Virus record (IMG/VR): IMGVR_UViG_3300036406_001035
Coordinates: 62,001 to 126,000 of that record
Source: a virus
Length of the DNA: 64,000 bases
Strand: one strand, 5' to 3'
Both the position numbers and the translations under genes were made by a program. The notes below the pieces were generated by a model. It worked only from the letters and a program-made list of their open reading frames with translations. It was not told the origin of the DNA and ran no database searches. Shown piece by piece: positions 1 to 9,021 of this stretch. How positions within the stretch are numbered: position 1 is the first letter of the stretch; each line of letters opens with the position of its first letter.

Positions 1-558
1 TCTTAAATAATCCCTAACAACTTGTTCTTTACCTGCTTCAGAAGTAATATCTATTGAAAATACTCTTTCAGCTTCACCCCAAGATTCTAATAAAGATTTA
101 ACATCAGTTCCTCCAGATAAACCATATTTCATTATAGATTGAAATTGAGGAGGTAGAGCTTGTAATTGTTCCTGAAATATATATTCATTTACTTCAGACA
201 ATTTATCTTGAATATTATCTTTAACAAGAGCAACTAAATCTTCTTTAGTTTTAATTTCATAATCTTCATATAATGAAATTACACCTTGTTCTGCTAATAA
301 TGTTGCAGCTGCACTTGCAATCGAATCTAGTTCTCCTAGAGAATCATCAGGTTTATCACCTTTTTTCTCTTTATCTAAATTCTCTAAAAGACTATCATCT
401 GTCTTTTCCTTAATTGGATCCACTAATACGTTTGGATCTTTTTCAGGATCTTCTAATCCAGATTTGTCAAGAGCTATATCTTCTTTAATAACTTCAAAGC
501 CCTCTAAAAGACTTTCTGTTTTTTGGGAATCATCCCAATTAGTAATTTCAAATGCCAT
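1..558 (-). CDS. Scaffold-like acidic virion protein (3' end outside window)
   Basis: Partial gene: 186 codons are visible from an ATG at 558, and the frame stays open to base 1. The protein starts MAFEITNWDD. Its first ~90 residues are very acidic and rich in D, E, K and L. An alanine-rich helix follows, then a more ordered part with LPPQFQSIMKYGLSGG. It lies directly downstream of portal, where tailed phages place scaffold, protease or capsid genes. An acidic, helical, low-complexity protein there suggests a scaffold or capsid-assembly factor. The position and composition are seen; the role is inferred. A 141-base gap separates it from portal and may hold its own promoter. Confidence 0.6.
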   Translation of the reverse strand, partial: MAFEITNWDDSQKTESLLEGFEVIKEDIALDKSGLEDPEKDPNVLVDPIKEKTDDSLLENLDKEKKGDKPDDSLGELDSIASAAATLLAEQGVISLYEDYEIKTKEDLVALVKDNIQDKLSEVNEYIFQEQLQALPPQFQSIMKYGLSGGTDVKSLLESWGEAERVFSIDITSEAGKEQVVRDYLR

Positions 559-699
559 ATGTCGGTTTATTTAATTTAGGTCTTCCAATACCTCTTTTAT
601 AATATAAGGTATATCATTTATATATTAGAACAAAATATATTCATTAATAAAATTAATTACATTTAGAGAATATAAACTGTATTAAATAGTTTTGAAATG

Positions 700-3462
700 C
701 TATTTATCATAACGATTTTTATTTTCTTTGGCTATTTTTAATCTTTCTTTTTCTATAGCCATTTTTGTTACTAATTCTTTTTCTTTTAAAAGATTTTGTT
801 TAGACTGATTTTTAATTTGACTTTCAACTTGTCGTTCTTTTAAACCTTGTTCAGTTTGAAAGTTCTGTTGTTTATTATATTCTTTTAAGTTTTCAAGTGA
901 ATCTATTTCACTATTAGCATTTGCATCAGTTTGAATTCCACCCAATTCACTTATTTCAGCAATATATCGTTTTGTTTGATCTTCACGTTCTTTCCAATAA
1001 TCTTCACGTTCTAATTCTTTTAATTGCTGCTCTTTAGCAAAAGCCTGTTGTTGTTCTAACATTTTTTGTTCATGTTCACGTTGAGCTTCAACTTGTTGTC
1101 TACGATTCTCTTCTGATTTTTCTAATTGCTCAATAATTTCAGATGGAGATTGAGATTTTAATAACTTCATATAATCAGACATCTCTGCTCCAGCAGTATT
1201 AATTTGTAAAGCTAATCCATGCATTTTCTCTACTAAAGCTTTTATATCAGAAGTAGATTGACAAAATAATTTTAATTCTGGTAATAATAATTTTTCACCT
1301 TGAACTTCAAATAATACATTTTCATAATCAGAGTTAGTATAAGACACTTTTACATTCGGTTTAGTAGACGCTAAGTATTGCTCAGAATCTAACATTAACT
1401 GTCTTACTCTTGGCATTAATTCATTTAAATGCCTATCAAATAAATATTCAGTTTGAGCATAGGAATTAATCTGAGCTGCTTGTACACCTGTAGCTGATTC
1501 AGATGCTTGTACCGTACCAGTTCTTTGAGGAGTTATACCTAAGATAGATAATGCCATATCTTTATAATATAATCCTAATTGTATATTTCTTAATATATCT
1601 GGAGTATTACTAAAATCTAATACTTGGAAATGAGAAAATCCTGTACCAGTTGGATTATTGGTTGGTGAACCATCCATTAAAGCTATATTATTATTTCTAA
1701 TAATTTCAAGCCATTTATTCATAGCATGTTTACCCCAAGTACCATCAAAAGATTTCTTTGGAATATAATTCTGATCGATCATAATAACCTTTCCATTAGC
1801 TAAATTATTAGCTAACATATCTATATTTTGGTTATTTACAATATTAAAACAGATTTGAGGTGGAGATAATTTTCTTACAAGAGATACAGATTTAGTATTT
1901 CTATCTGAAAATACCATACCCTCAACAGGTAATCTATCTAATTGTAAATCAATAGGTTCTCCACTTAAATACAAAGCATTGTTAAACGATGCTCCTGGAT
2001 ATTGAGATCCAGATAATGATGTTCTAGCAATCTTTACACCAAATCGAATCTCAGGTTTCCAATACCAATCAATGTGTTCACCTGCTATTAATGTTTCTCT
2101 ACATTTCTTTTTAGAAATAGAATTATCATAAACAGGTTCATCAGTAATAATGTAATCTTCATCAATAGTATCTAATTCTAACATTCCTGATTCATTATAT
2201 TTAGCTAATGTACCATATCGTTTGTATGATCTCCAATAAACTTCTGTAACTCTTAATAAATCATTTCTTAAAAAGTAATCAAAGGTATCTTCATAATCAT
2301 CTCTCTTTTTTAAAGATTGTTCATATATAGATAACTGTTTTTTTAATTTTTCATTTAATAACGCATTTTCATAAGTTACATCAGTTATATTTTCTGGATA
2401 TTGTTGAGAAAAGTCAGTCCAATTAGATTTATCACCTAAATTAGTACCAGCAACAGCATTCACTAATTGACTATCTGTAGTTAATGACTTGAATTGATGA
2501 GTTGAACGTAATAACTCATAATCACTCTCTTTCATTATATGTCCATAATTTCTAAATATATCAGATAAAGACATATACATTTGCCTTCCAGCATAATTAG
2601 TTTCAGATACCCAACGTTTATCAGGTGACTTATGATAAAAAGTATATCTAGGATTCCAGACTTCTGGTACAATGTCATCTTCTAAAGATCTAATATGCCA
2701 AAATGTCTTATCTGCAACAATTACATCTCTAAAGGATAATGCTTGTAATTCTTTCATTTTAAAACGAAGATTATCCCATTCAATCATTCTATTAGCCCAT
2801 TGTTCACCCATTGTTTGATAGGTTTTGAACTTCAGTTCAGATTGTACAAGTTGTTCAGCATGATTCATTTCTGCTTCAAACTGTTGCATTTGTTCAGGAT
2901 TATTTTGATCTAAGCCTATCTCTTGATATTTTTGAAGAATGTCTTGTTTAGCTTTTTCAACAAGAATACCTAATATCATATCTTTTTTATATGATAATTT
3001 TTCATTTACAGTGTAATCATCAACTCCACGTACAATAATTCTAGAATCTCGTTTAATATATTCTCCTACAAATAAATTAACAATAGGAGGTATAATAGGA
3101 AAGAACATAATAGGCATGAACTGTTGAGTTTCTTCAACAATATCTTCAACATAACCCTCATATTCTCCATTCTTACCATAATCTTCAGGATTTAAAATTC
3201 CTTCAGCCATTTCATAATCCTTGGCTAAAGCTTTCCATTCTTTTGATAGATCATTATAAGCTATTCTTTCAAACCAATCCAAATTCCACATCTTCCATTC
3301 ATCAGTCTTTTCAAACTTAGAAACCATCTGAATAGGAGATATAGCCCATAATTTACTATAGCCAATACCTTTTGTCCATCCATTTAATATTTGTCTAGAT
3401 GTAACAATTAAAGACTTCTTATCACTTTGAGTAGGTAACTTGACCTGTTTTCTTTTTGCCAT
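700..3462 (-). CDS. Portal protein
   Basis: A 920-residue protein encoded next to the terminase in the late operon, which is the usual portal position. Portal forms the dodecameric ring at the capsid vertex through which DNA enters and leaves and to which the tail attaches. The N-terminal ~450 residues hold several W/Y-rich segments. The middle carries the stretch around SGSQYPGASFNNALYLSGEP. The last ~150 residues are a long E/Q/K-rich coiled coil, about residues 770-920. The large size with an extended helical C-terminus resembles portals of crAss-like and other large Bacteroidota phages. The assignment rests on size, context and overall character rather than a short diagnostic motif. The ATG at 3462 follows a 54-base gap after terminase. 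Confidence 0.8.
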   Translation of the reverse strand: MAKRKQVKLPTQSDKKSLIVTSRQILNGWTKGIGYSKLWAISPIQMVSKFEKTDEWKMWNLDWFERIAYNDLSKEWKALAKDYEMAEGILNPEDYGKNGEYEGYVEDIVEETQQFMPIMFFPIIPPIVNLFVGEYIKRDSRIIVRGVDDYTVNEKLSYKKDMILGILVEKAKQDILQKYQEIGLDQNNPEQMQQFEAEMNHAEQLVQSELKFKTYQTMGEQWANRMIEWDNLRFKMKELQALSFRDVIVADKTFWHIRSLEDDIVPEVWNPRYTFYHKSPDKRWVSETNYAGRQMYMSLSDIFRNYGHIMKESDYELLRSTHQFKSLTTDSQLVNAVAGTNLGDKSNWTDFSQQYPENITDVTYENALLNEKLKKQLSIYEQSLKKRDDYEDTFDYFLRNDLLRVTEVYWRSYKRYGTLAKYNESGMLELDTIDEDYIITDEPVYDNSISKKKCRETLIAGEHIDWYWKPEIRFGVKIARTSLSGSQYPGASFNNALYLSGEPIDLQLDRLPVEGMVFSDRNTKSVSLVRKLSPPQICFNIVNNQNIDMLANNLANGKVIMIDQNYIPKKSFDGTWGKHAMNKWLEIIRNNNIALMDGSPTNNPTGTGFSHFQVLDFSNTPDILRNIQLGLYYKDMALSILGITPQRTGTVQASESATGVQAAQINSYAQTEYLFDRHLNELMPRVRQLMLDSEQYLASTKPNVKVSYTNSDYENVLFEVQGEKLLLPELKLFCQSTSDIKALVEKMHGLALQINTAGAEMSDYMKLLKSQSPSEIIEQLEKSEENRRQQVEAQREHEQKMLEQQQAFAKEQQLKELEREDYWKEREDQTKRYIAEISELGGIQTDANANSEIDSLENLKEYNKQQNFQTEQGLKERQVESQIKNQSKQNLLKEKELVTKMAIEKERLKIAKENKNRYDK

Positions 3463-3516
3463 TATATAGTATTACAATATAAGTTACAGTATTAATATTA
3501 AAAATGAAAATAATTT

Positions 3517-5739
3517 TTAATGTGAAAATCGTAATCTTTGTGAAAAGAAACCTTTTGAAGGTTGAATAGATACAACATCTTCTTCTTCTTCAGTATCATC
3601 AAATTCTGATGTTATTCCTGAATTAATATACATTTCACAAGCAGATAAAGCTAAACCAAAAGCTACAAGTCTATCAATATTAAACCGTTTCTCATATCCA
3701 ATCATTTCATTTATTAAACCTACATCTATAATTCTTTCACATCCATAGATAGTTCGAACTACTTCTCCAGACGGTTTTCTAACAACATCTAAGACATCTC
3801 CTACATATTCTTTTTCTTTATTTAAGATAAACTGTTTAAGTTTTCCATTTGGAGACATATAAATTCCATAATTTCTATGTACATCATCTTCAATAACAAC
3901 GTCTTCTCCCATTATACGTTTAGCTTCTGATGCTGGCATTAAATACTTATGATCTAAATTCTTACCCCTCATATGATCAATAAAAGAAGTAACATTGTTT
4001 TCTACAAGAGCATAAGCATTATACATTCTTAATAAGAATTCAGCTTGCTCATTTGTTTTCTTTCTATCATCATATCTTCCTAAATACCAAGCCACAGGTT
4101 TATATCCCTCATTTCTAATTTTTAATTCTCCTGTCTCAGGATCTTTATATTTAACTCTGGTTCTATTTTTAAATATATATATACAAAATAAAGATTCAGA
4201 TGTAGTTGTAATATCAGTTTGAATAGGATCTATTCCTGCAAAGTACATACGAGAAGGAGGTTCAGAAGAACCTTTTTCAATTTGAGGAAACTCAGAAATA
4301 CATATTGCTCCTCGTTTATCAGCATCAGCTTCCCCTTTAAACGGAAACTCAGTAATAGCCCTTCTATCTACATGTTGCCATCTTACATTTCCATCCCTAT
4401 CTTCATATAACTCACACTTTGTTATAGTAGGTTTAGATACAACCATTCTATCTTTATGAGACTTTAATATTCTAGCTTGAAAGAAACCATCTTTTCTAGC
4501 AGCAAACCCTTCTTCAGGAGATGTAATCTTTTGAGATAAATCTAATTGAATCAATTCAGCATTTTTACCAGATGCTTTTAGTTTCTCTTTTTCTTTTTGA
4601 ATCCAAGCTAAAGACAAATCTACATCAGAATTACCATCTTCATCATAAAAAGGTTTACCTGTTAAATCATCAACACCTTCCATATTATAAGCTTCTGAAA
4701 TAAACAAACCACAAGGTTGACCATGTTTTGTTGGATCTTTATCCCAGATATTAGTTACTGCTAAAAAGTTATGAGAATTAGGATGATAAAATATTTCTTG
4801 TAAATCTTGAGCATCATCAAGTTCTCCTAAAGCTCCAGAACATATAATTGTACCAGTTGTTAATGAACCTCTTTCTAATGCAGGACGTATATAACCAATT
4901 GTTTTTAACATTGTTGGAGTAATACCTGCTTCTTCATAAAAGAAGAAAGTTTGAGCACCACCAACACCTGAATCAAAACTCTTTTGAAAGGTAACACCTT
5001 TTAAAGTACTATCTTTTCCAAAAAATCCACCATCTTTTAAATCTATACGCTCAAGCCATTCTAATAATTTAGGTTTAACAGGTCCACGTTTAAAGGCAGA
5101 AGAAGTATTTTGATCACAATGAGATTTATAACGTTCTAAGAATCTCCAGGATTTAACTACTTTACCCTCATCAATAGCCCCAATTGTATTAACAGTACCT
5201 TCAAACCAAACATATGACCAAAATAATACAGCCATTATTTTTAAAGAATATCCTCTTTGACGAGCTTTTAAAACAACAGCATGTTTACCTTTTAATAAAC
5301 ATAACATTAAATAATGAAAGAAATATAAATCATTATCATGAACTAAAGCAAACCCTTTTTTTCCTCTAACTGCATCATGAAAAGGACAATAATTTAAATA
5401 AAAATAATAAAAAGGAGGAACATATACATTATCGTAAATTACTCCCTTTTTAGATTTATCTCTTTCAAAATTCCAGAATTTAATATATGAAGCAGTTCCT
5501 TTTACAGTATTAGAATATAAACCCCCTTCTAAATTAGGTCTAGTACAAGATGTTACATATTTAATAGCCATCTCTTTCCATTTCTTAGTATTCTTTAAAT
5601 TATACTGTCCTGGAAGTTTAAATTGACTTTCGAGATATTCTGTAAACTCCTCTTTATTAGAAAAAGTTGTTTCCGACCATAGATCTGTGCTAGAATCATA
5701 TGTAGGAATATGTAATGGATATTCAATTAATAATGACAT
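3517..5739 (-). CDS. terL: Terminase large subunit (TerL)
   Basis: ATP-driven DNA packaging motor and headful nuclease, 740 residues. The ATPase domain has a Walker A-like segment KARQRGYSLK near residue 158 and a Walker B QTFFFYEEAG near 262, ending in the EE pair expected of TerL. The C-terminal RNase H-like nuclease domain shows YFAGIDPIQTD near 500, an acidic segment ALVENN near 575, and a further conserved block around DVVRKPSGE near 655. These acidic residues probably bind the metal ions. It starts at 5739, two bases after the preceding gene ends, and lies immediately upstream of portal. Terminase-portal adjacency is typical of tailed phages. I see no intron or frameshift. Confidence 0.93.
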   Translation of the reverse strand: MSLLIEYPLHIPTYDSSTDLWSETTFSNKEEFTEYLESQFKLPGQYNLKNTKKWKEMAIKYVTSCTRPNLEGGLYSNTVKGTASYIKFWNFERDKSKKGVIYDNVYVPPFYYFYLNYCPFHDAVRGKKGFALVHDNDLYFFHYLMLCLLKGKHAVVLKARQRGYSLKIMAVLFWSYVWFEGTVNTIGAIDEGKVVKSWRFLERYKSHCDQNTSSAFKRGPVKPKLLEWLERIDLKDGGFFGKDSTLKGVTFQKSFDSGVGGAQTFFFYEEAGITPTMLKTIGYIRPALERGSLTTGTIICSGALGELDDAQDLQEIFYHPNSHNFLAVTNIWDKDPTKHGQPCGLFISEAYNMEGVDDLTGKPFYDEDGNSDVDLSLAWIQKEKEKLKASGKNAELIQLDLSQKITSPEEGFAARKDGFFQARILKSHKDRMVVSKPTITKCELYEDRDGNVRWQHVDRRAITEFPFKGEADADKRGAICISEFPQIEKGSSEPPSRMYFAGIDPIQTDITTTSESLFCIYIFKNRTRVKYKDPETGELKIRNEGYKPVAWYLGRYDDRKKTNEQAEFLLRMYNAYALVENNVTSFIDHMRGKNLDHKYLMPASEAKRIMGEDVVIEDDVHRNYGIYMSPNGKLKQFILNKEKEYVGDVLDVVRKPSGEVVRTIYGCERIIDVGLINEMIGYEKRFNIDRLVAFGLALSACEMYINSGITSEFDDTEEEEDVVSIQPSKGFFSQRLRFSH

Positions 5740-5741
5740 AA

Positions 5742-6254
5742 TTATCGTATTTGACCAACCTCTTGATCACCTCTTGTATTCTGTTTTAAATCTTCTAATA
5801 CTGTTTTCTTTGTAGCTGAAACAGAAGCAGCAATCTTTCCTAAATCTTGTAAAATAGACTTTCTTTGACCTAAATCTTCAGAAGACATAGGTGTAGTAGA
5901 TAAGTAATAAATCATATTATGTATCTCTTGTTCAGCTAATTCAAATAATCTATAGATAGGTGTAATATATAAACTCTTTAATCTTTCTATACATCTATCC
6001 AAAATAGGATCATCACTATCAAATTCACCAATAGTACTATATACTTCTATAATAGCACTCTCTCTTTTTTCCTCATCTGATAAATTCCTTAAAGGACTAT
6101 CTATAGCAGACATTAAATGACAATAAGCTAAATAAGGTTCAGCATTATCTTTATATTTATCAATAACATCCTTTACGTCTGCAATCATATAAGCATTTGG
6201 AGTTATTAATAATCTACCCCTGGTTTTATCTATTTCAAATAATTGTGGACTCAT
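5742..6254 (-). CDS. Conserved hypothetical upstream of TerL, possible small terminase subunit
   Basis: 170 residues, mostly helical by composition. It starts MSPQLFEIDKTRGRLLITPN and has a central acidic helix and a C-terminal KTVLEDLKQN-type helix. I recognise no enzyme motif. It lies two bases upstream of terminase and overlaps its own upstream neighbour by four bases (ATGA-type coupling). A terminase small subunit commonly sits in this slot and is often unrecognisable by sequence, so that role is possible but only inferred from position. It could equally be a head-completion protein. Confidence 0.7.
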   Translation of the reverse strand: MSPQLFEIDKTRGRLLITPNAYMIADVKDVIDKYKDNAEPYLAYCHLMSAIDSPLRNLSDEEKRESAIIEVYSTIGEFDSDDPILDRCIERLKSLYITPIYRLFELAEQEIHNMIYYLSTTPMSSEDLGQRKSILQDLGKIAASVSATKKTVLEDLKQNTRGDQEVGQIR

Positions 6255-6493
6255 TTACTTTCTTTATATTCTTTTGGATCATATGTCTTAAAAGTATCAC
6301 TATATGCATTCTGACCAATAGTAGTCGTACTATCACAAGTGACAACATAAGGAGGATTTGTATAAATATAAGGAGGAGGACTATACATTGGACTATTAAT
6401 AACAATAGGTTCTTGTATATCCAATAAGATTAACATCTCATCAAATGTAATTTGTTTAGAGTCATATAGACGTTGTATTATATTTCTTTTCAT
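6251..6493 (-). CDS. Small Pro/Tyr-rich hypothetical protein
   Basis: 80 residues starting MKRNIIQRLYDSKQITFDE. A short helical N-terminus is followed by a Pro/Tyr/Thr-rich stretch (SPPPYIYTNPPYVV, residues ~38-51) and a polar tail. It overlaps both neighbours by four bases, so it is translationally coupled in the late operon. I do not recognise the family. The extended Pro/Tyr segment suggests a flexible linker or peptide bound on a virion protein surface. Confidence 0.65.
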   Translation of the reverse strand: MKRNIIQRLYDSKQITFDEMLILLDIQEPIVINSPMYSPPPYIYTNPPYVVTCDSTTTIGQNAYSDTFKTYDPKEYKESK

Positions 6494-6861
6494 AGCATTA
6501 ATAATTCAAAGTGTTCTGGTGTTGTAATAGTTCTATAATCACAAATGATTTCTTCATTTATTTCTATATCAGAAATAGCAATACCTATATTCCCAATAAA
6601 AACAATATTAGGATCTTCTGAATGATTTATAAACTTAGCGTCATCACAATCTAAATTATAAATTTGTTCTAACCCTTTCTTTTCTACTGTAGCATATCTA
6701 TCCAAATATTCTCTATATTCATATGGAATTTGAGACATAGGAATCTCAATATCTTTATCTGATTTAAACCAAATAGGTCTACCTTTTTCTATATACTCAG
6801 CAGCATATAACCCATAACCGTGGATTAATGATTTTCCTGTTGTTGTTCTAATTAAAAGCAT
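6490..6861 (-). CDS. SET-domain protein (predicted lysine methyltransferase)
   Basis: 123 residues, close to a minimal SET domain. Visible hallmarks in order are GYGLYAAEYIEKG (residues 15-27, the N-SET glycine-rich entry), FINHSEDPN (78-86, the NHS..PN pseudoknot that binds S-adenosylmethionine), and NEEIICDYR (102-110, the E-E-x-x-x-D-Y element with the catalytic tyrosine). Such domains move methyl groups from SAM to lysine side chains. The pre- and post-SET cysteine clusters of eukaryotic enzymes are absent, as in most bacterial and viral stand-alone SET proteins. It sits between thioredoxin and an 80-residue gene in the virion operon, so a virion or host protein target is plausible. The target is unknown. 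Confidence 0.8.
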   Translation of the reverse strand: MLLIRTTTGKSLIHGYGLYAAEYIEKGRPIWFKSDKDIEIPMSQIPYEYREYLDRYATVEKKGLEQIYNLDCDDAKFINHSEDPNIVFIGNIGIAISDIEINEEIICDYRTITTPEHFELLML

Positions 6862-7124
6862 GATAAATGATTTTTAATTAATAATGCTGTTTGTGCACCA
6901 AAACCGTTAACTATTTTACTAGAATCATCACTGATTAATACTAAAGTAGGAAAAGCATAACTTTCAACTTTTTTCATTTCTTCATATAATTCATTTAATG
7001 TAACTGTCTCATCACTAATTATTTTAACCTTTTCTTGACATTCATCATTTAAAGTATTAATAAACATTTTTAATGCTTGACATGGTCCACATGACTTTTT
7101 TGATAATATAAGTAATTTATTCAT
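6852..7124 (-). CDS. Thioredoxin-like protein
   Basis: 90 residues with the redox motif CGPC at 12-15 and the cis-proline signature AFPTL near 57-61, the two diagnostic elements of a thioredoxin fold. It should reduce or isomerise disulfides in the host cytoplasm, or serve as an electron donor. It is shorter than a typical ~105-residue thioredoxin and near glutaredoxin length, but CGPC is the thioredoxin active site. It overlaps the SET gene by ten bases. Phage thioredoxins can also be structural partners of other phage proteins; nothing here shows that directly. Confidence 0.85.
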   Translation of the reverse strand: MNKLLILSKKSCGPCQALKMFINTLNDECQEKVKIISDETVTLNELYEEMKKVESYAFPTLVLISDDSSKIVNGFGAQTALLIKNHLSCF

Positions 7125-7125
7125 T

Positions 7126-7803
7126 TTATTTTAATTTTTTTAATATTGCTGTAACTTCTTTCCTTAAATAAGGAACTTCATAAATAACCTCTTCAATAGG
7201 CATTAAAGTATCTTCATCATGAATCGTATGTAATATCCTCATTGTTCCAGGACGTAACTTCCTATTATTATCTAATATTAACCTCATATATAAAGATAAT
7301 TGTAAATTATACTCCCTATAATTACACCAATCTATATGAGATATAGGTTCTTGAAACATATACTTCTGATAAAACTTTCCAATCTTAAATAACTTAGCTG
7401 TCTTATAAATAGCCTTATCTGATTTAAAATCATCAATATAAACCTTATTATCAATAACCTGAACCCTATCAGGAATACCTATTAAACTATATTTAGGATG
7501 AACAAAAGGTTTCTCATCATAAATATAACCCTCCTCAATTATATAATTTAAAGGATTATACACAAATGAACTAGAATCAATTTTACTATACTCATATCTA
7601 ATATAGTTATCGTAATCTGCATATTCTTGTTGTTTAGATTCATGTAAACTATTTCCTTTATATATACCCTTATCTCTAGCTTCTTCCCACTCTTTTAAAA
7701 TAGATTCCGTTGAAACTCCTAAATCTTTAGCTTTTTGCTTGGCTTTCTTATCCCAATCAATTTTAGGACCTAAACCTTTTAATAACTCCTTTACACCAAT
7801 CAT
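7126..7803 (-). CDS. PD-(D/E)XK family nuclease (RecB/Cas4-like)
   Basis: 225 residues. An N-terminal NSLHESKQQE contains the conserved His (about 54) seen before the core in RecB-type nucleases. The core has GIPDRV (110-115) followed by VYIDDFKSDK (121-130), giving the D112...D125-x-K127 metal-binding signature. A YNLQLSLYMRL helix (near 178-188) matches the conserved QxxxY-like motif of this superfamily. It should cut DNA in a metal-dependent way, perhaps trimming ends for replication, recombination or packaging. It overlaps the ClpP-like gene by four bases. No Fe-S cysteines are seen, so it is not a full Cas4. Confidence 0.82.
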   Translation of the reverse strand: MIGVKELLKGLGPKIDWDKKAKQKAKDLGVSTESILKEWEEARDKGIYKGNSLHESKQQEYADYDNYIRYEYSKIDSSSFVYNPLNYIIEEGYIYDEKPFVHPKYSLIGIPDRVQVIDNKVYIDDFKSDKAIYKTAKLFKIGKFYQKYMFQEPISHIDWCNYREYNLQLSLYMRLILDNNRKLRPGTMRILHTIHDEDTLMPIEEVIYEVPYLRKEVTAILKKLK

Positions 7804-8309
7804 AATCCTAAATACTTCTTATTAAACTTTAACATTTTTTCTAATCGAGCATGTGTAAAAAATTCATCATAATTATTTTTAATCCGATCTATTTCATCTT
7901 CTGTAAAATCTACATACTTAGAAGTATCTTCTAAAGTAGGAAAACTTTTAATTTTCTTCTTTAAGAAATTCTCATATTCCCCATTATGAACCACAGCTCC
8001 TTCAGTTAAACCAACCCCAAAAGTCTTAGATAAATGATACATCCCATCTACATAAGGTAATAACTTCTTTTCACAATTAGCTTGAAAAAATAACTTAAAC
8101 CCACTTGAAAATAAGTGAGAATATCCAATTAATCGTGTTCTATGTTTATTCTTCTCAATAATATCTAATATAGCATGAACAATTGCTATATCACCACCTA
8201 TTGAAGCAAAATATATATCTAAACTTTCTTCTGGATGAATGCTATTATAACAATCTACTATTCTATCCAACATGTCTAGATTAACTTCACTATTTAAATT
8301 TAATATCAT
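7800..8309 (-). CDS. ClpP-like serine protease, candidate prohead protease
   Basis: 169 residues aligning by eye with ClpP/S14 proteases. LDIYFASIGGDIAIVHAIL (30-48) matches the strand and glycine turn read INSPGG in ClpP. LFSSG (66-70) places Ser68 at the nucleophile position of the ASMG motif. DGMYHLSK (88-95) gives His92. NNYDEFF (145-151) gives Asp148 as a possible third catalytic residue. Several phage families use ClpP-like enzymes to mature proheads, and this gene is in the terminase-portal operon, so a prohead protease is the best guess. The triad is my manual alignment and the maturation role is inferred. Confidence 0.72.
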   Translation of the reverse strand: MILNLNSEVNLDMLDRIVDCYNSIHPEESLDIYFASIGGDIAIVHAILDIIEKNKHRTRLIGYSHLFSSGFKLFFQANCEKKLLPYVDGMYHLSKTFGVGLTEGAVVHNGEYENFLKKKIKSFPTLEDTSKYVDFTEDEIDRIKNNYDEFFTHARLEKMLKFNKKYLGL

Positions 8310-8611
8310 TCTACTGTTACTTTTACTGTGATAACATATTTCTCAGGAATACCATTATTAGTATAACTGATACTTGCTGTTTTTTTAATAGCTCCTTTCT
8401 TCCCAGATGTATTAATCCCAATTGTAACATTTGTAGACATCCCAGATTCTAAGATCCCTATCTTTACATAAGGTTTCGTACAACCACATGATGCTGTAGC
8501 ACCTGTAATCATAATATTATTAGAAAACATATTTGTTAATTCAATAGTCTCTTGAGGAACTAAACCCTCTTTTACTATCCCAAAATCAATTTCTTTATTA
8601 CCTATTAACAT
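8306..8611 (-). CDS. DUF1573-type Ig-like (ASH-like) protein
   Basis: 101 residues with an all-beta, Ig-like pattern: DFGIVKEG near the start, then the very characteristic TGATASCGCTKPYV (53-66), then G...T..I.I.TSGKKG and a final strand. The SCGCT block followed by a strand and the G-K-x-G turn is typical of DUF1573 proteins, abundant in Bacteroidota and found in some of their phages. The domain generally mediates protein-protein binding. Here it probably decorates or assembles part of the virion. No signal peptide is visible. It overlaps its neighbours by 4 and 7 bases. Confidence 0.75.
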   Translation of the reverse strand: MLIGNKEIDFGIVKEGLVPQETIELTNMFSNNIMITGATASCGCTKPYVKIGILESGMSTNVTIGINTSGKKGAIKKTASISYTNNGIPEKYVITVKVTVE

Positions 8612-9021
8612 AATATAACTTTTTTTCTTTCTAAATCAATTTCAAATTTATGCTTCTTCTTAAATTGCTTCCACTCAGATAAAGTTAACATCTCAGGAAA
8701 ACAACCCTGGTCACAAGCTGAATCAGCTAATAAAACCTCAGAAGTAACACATCCACAAGGACACTCATTCTTCTTTAAACATTCCCTACCCTGATTATTA
8801 AACTGTAAATTATATGTACGCCAAATTATAATCTCTTGCTTATATAATGGTAAACCAAAATATTCTTTAGCTTCAGCTGTTAATAACTTAGACGCTGCTG
8901 GACTTAATAACCCTCTGCGTATCTTAGCTTGTAAATAAGACTTTATATGAGCCTTATTTAAAGTTTTTTCTGTAGCCTTTATTCCAAAAAAGGCTAATAT
9001 TTTAATTAATATCTTTTTCAT
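8605..9021 (-). CDS. Cysteine-rich hypothetical virion-operon protein
   Basis: 138 residues from the ATG at 9021 (MKKILIKILAFFGI). An in-frame ATG at 9051 would lengthen the overlap with the upstream gene from 20 to 50 bases; other overlaps in this operon are 14 bases or less, so 9021 is preferred. The N-terminus is a basic amphipathic or hydrophobic helix. The C-terminal half holds CLKKNECPCGCVTSEVLL and CDQGC, six cysteines that could bind zinc or an Fe-S centre. I do not recognise the family. Confidence 0.65.
   Translation of the reverse strand: MKKILIKILAFFGIKATEKTLNKAHIKSYLQAKIRRGLLSPAASKLLTAEAKEYFGLPLYKQEIIIWRTYNLQFNNQGRECLKKNECPCGCVTSEVLLADSACDQGCFPEMLTLSEWKQFKKKHKFEIDLERKKVILC

Noticed and set aside
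4219-4410. Plus-strand frame inside terminase
   Set aside because: Antisense shadow of terL with hydrophobic, low-complexity product.
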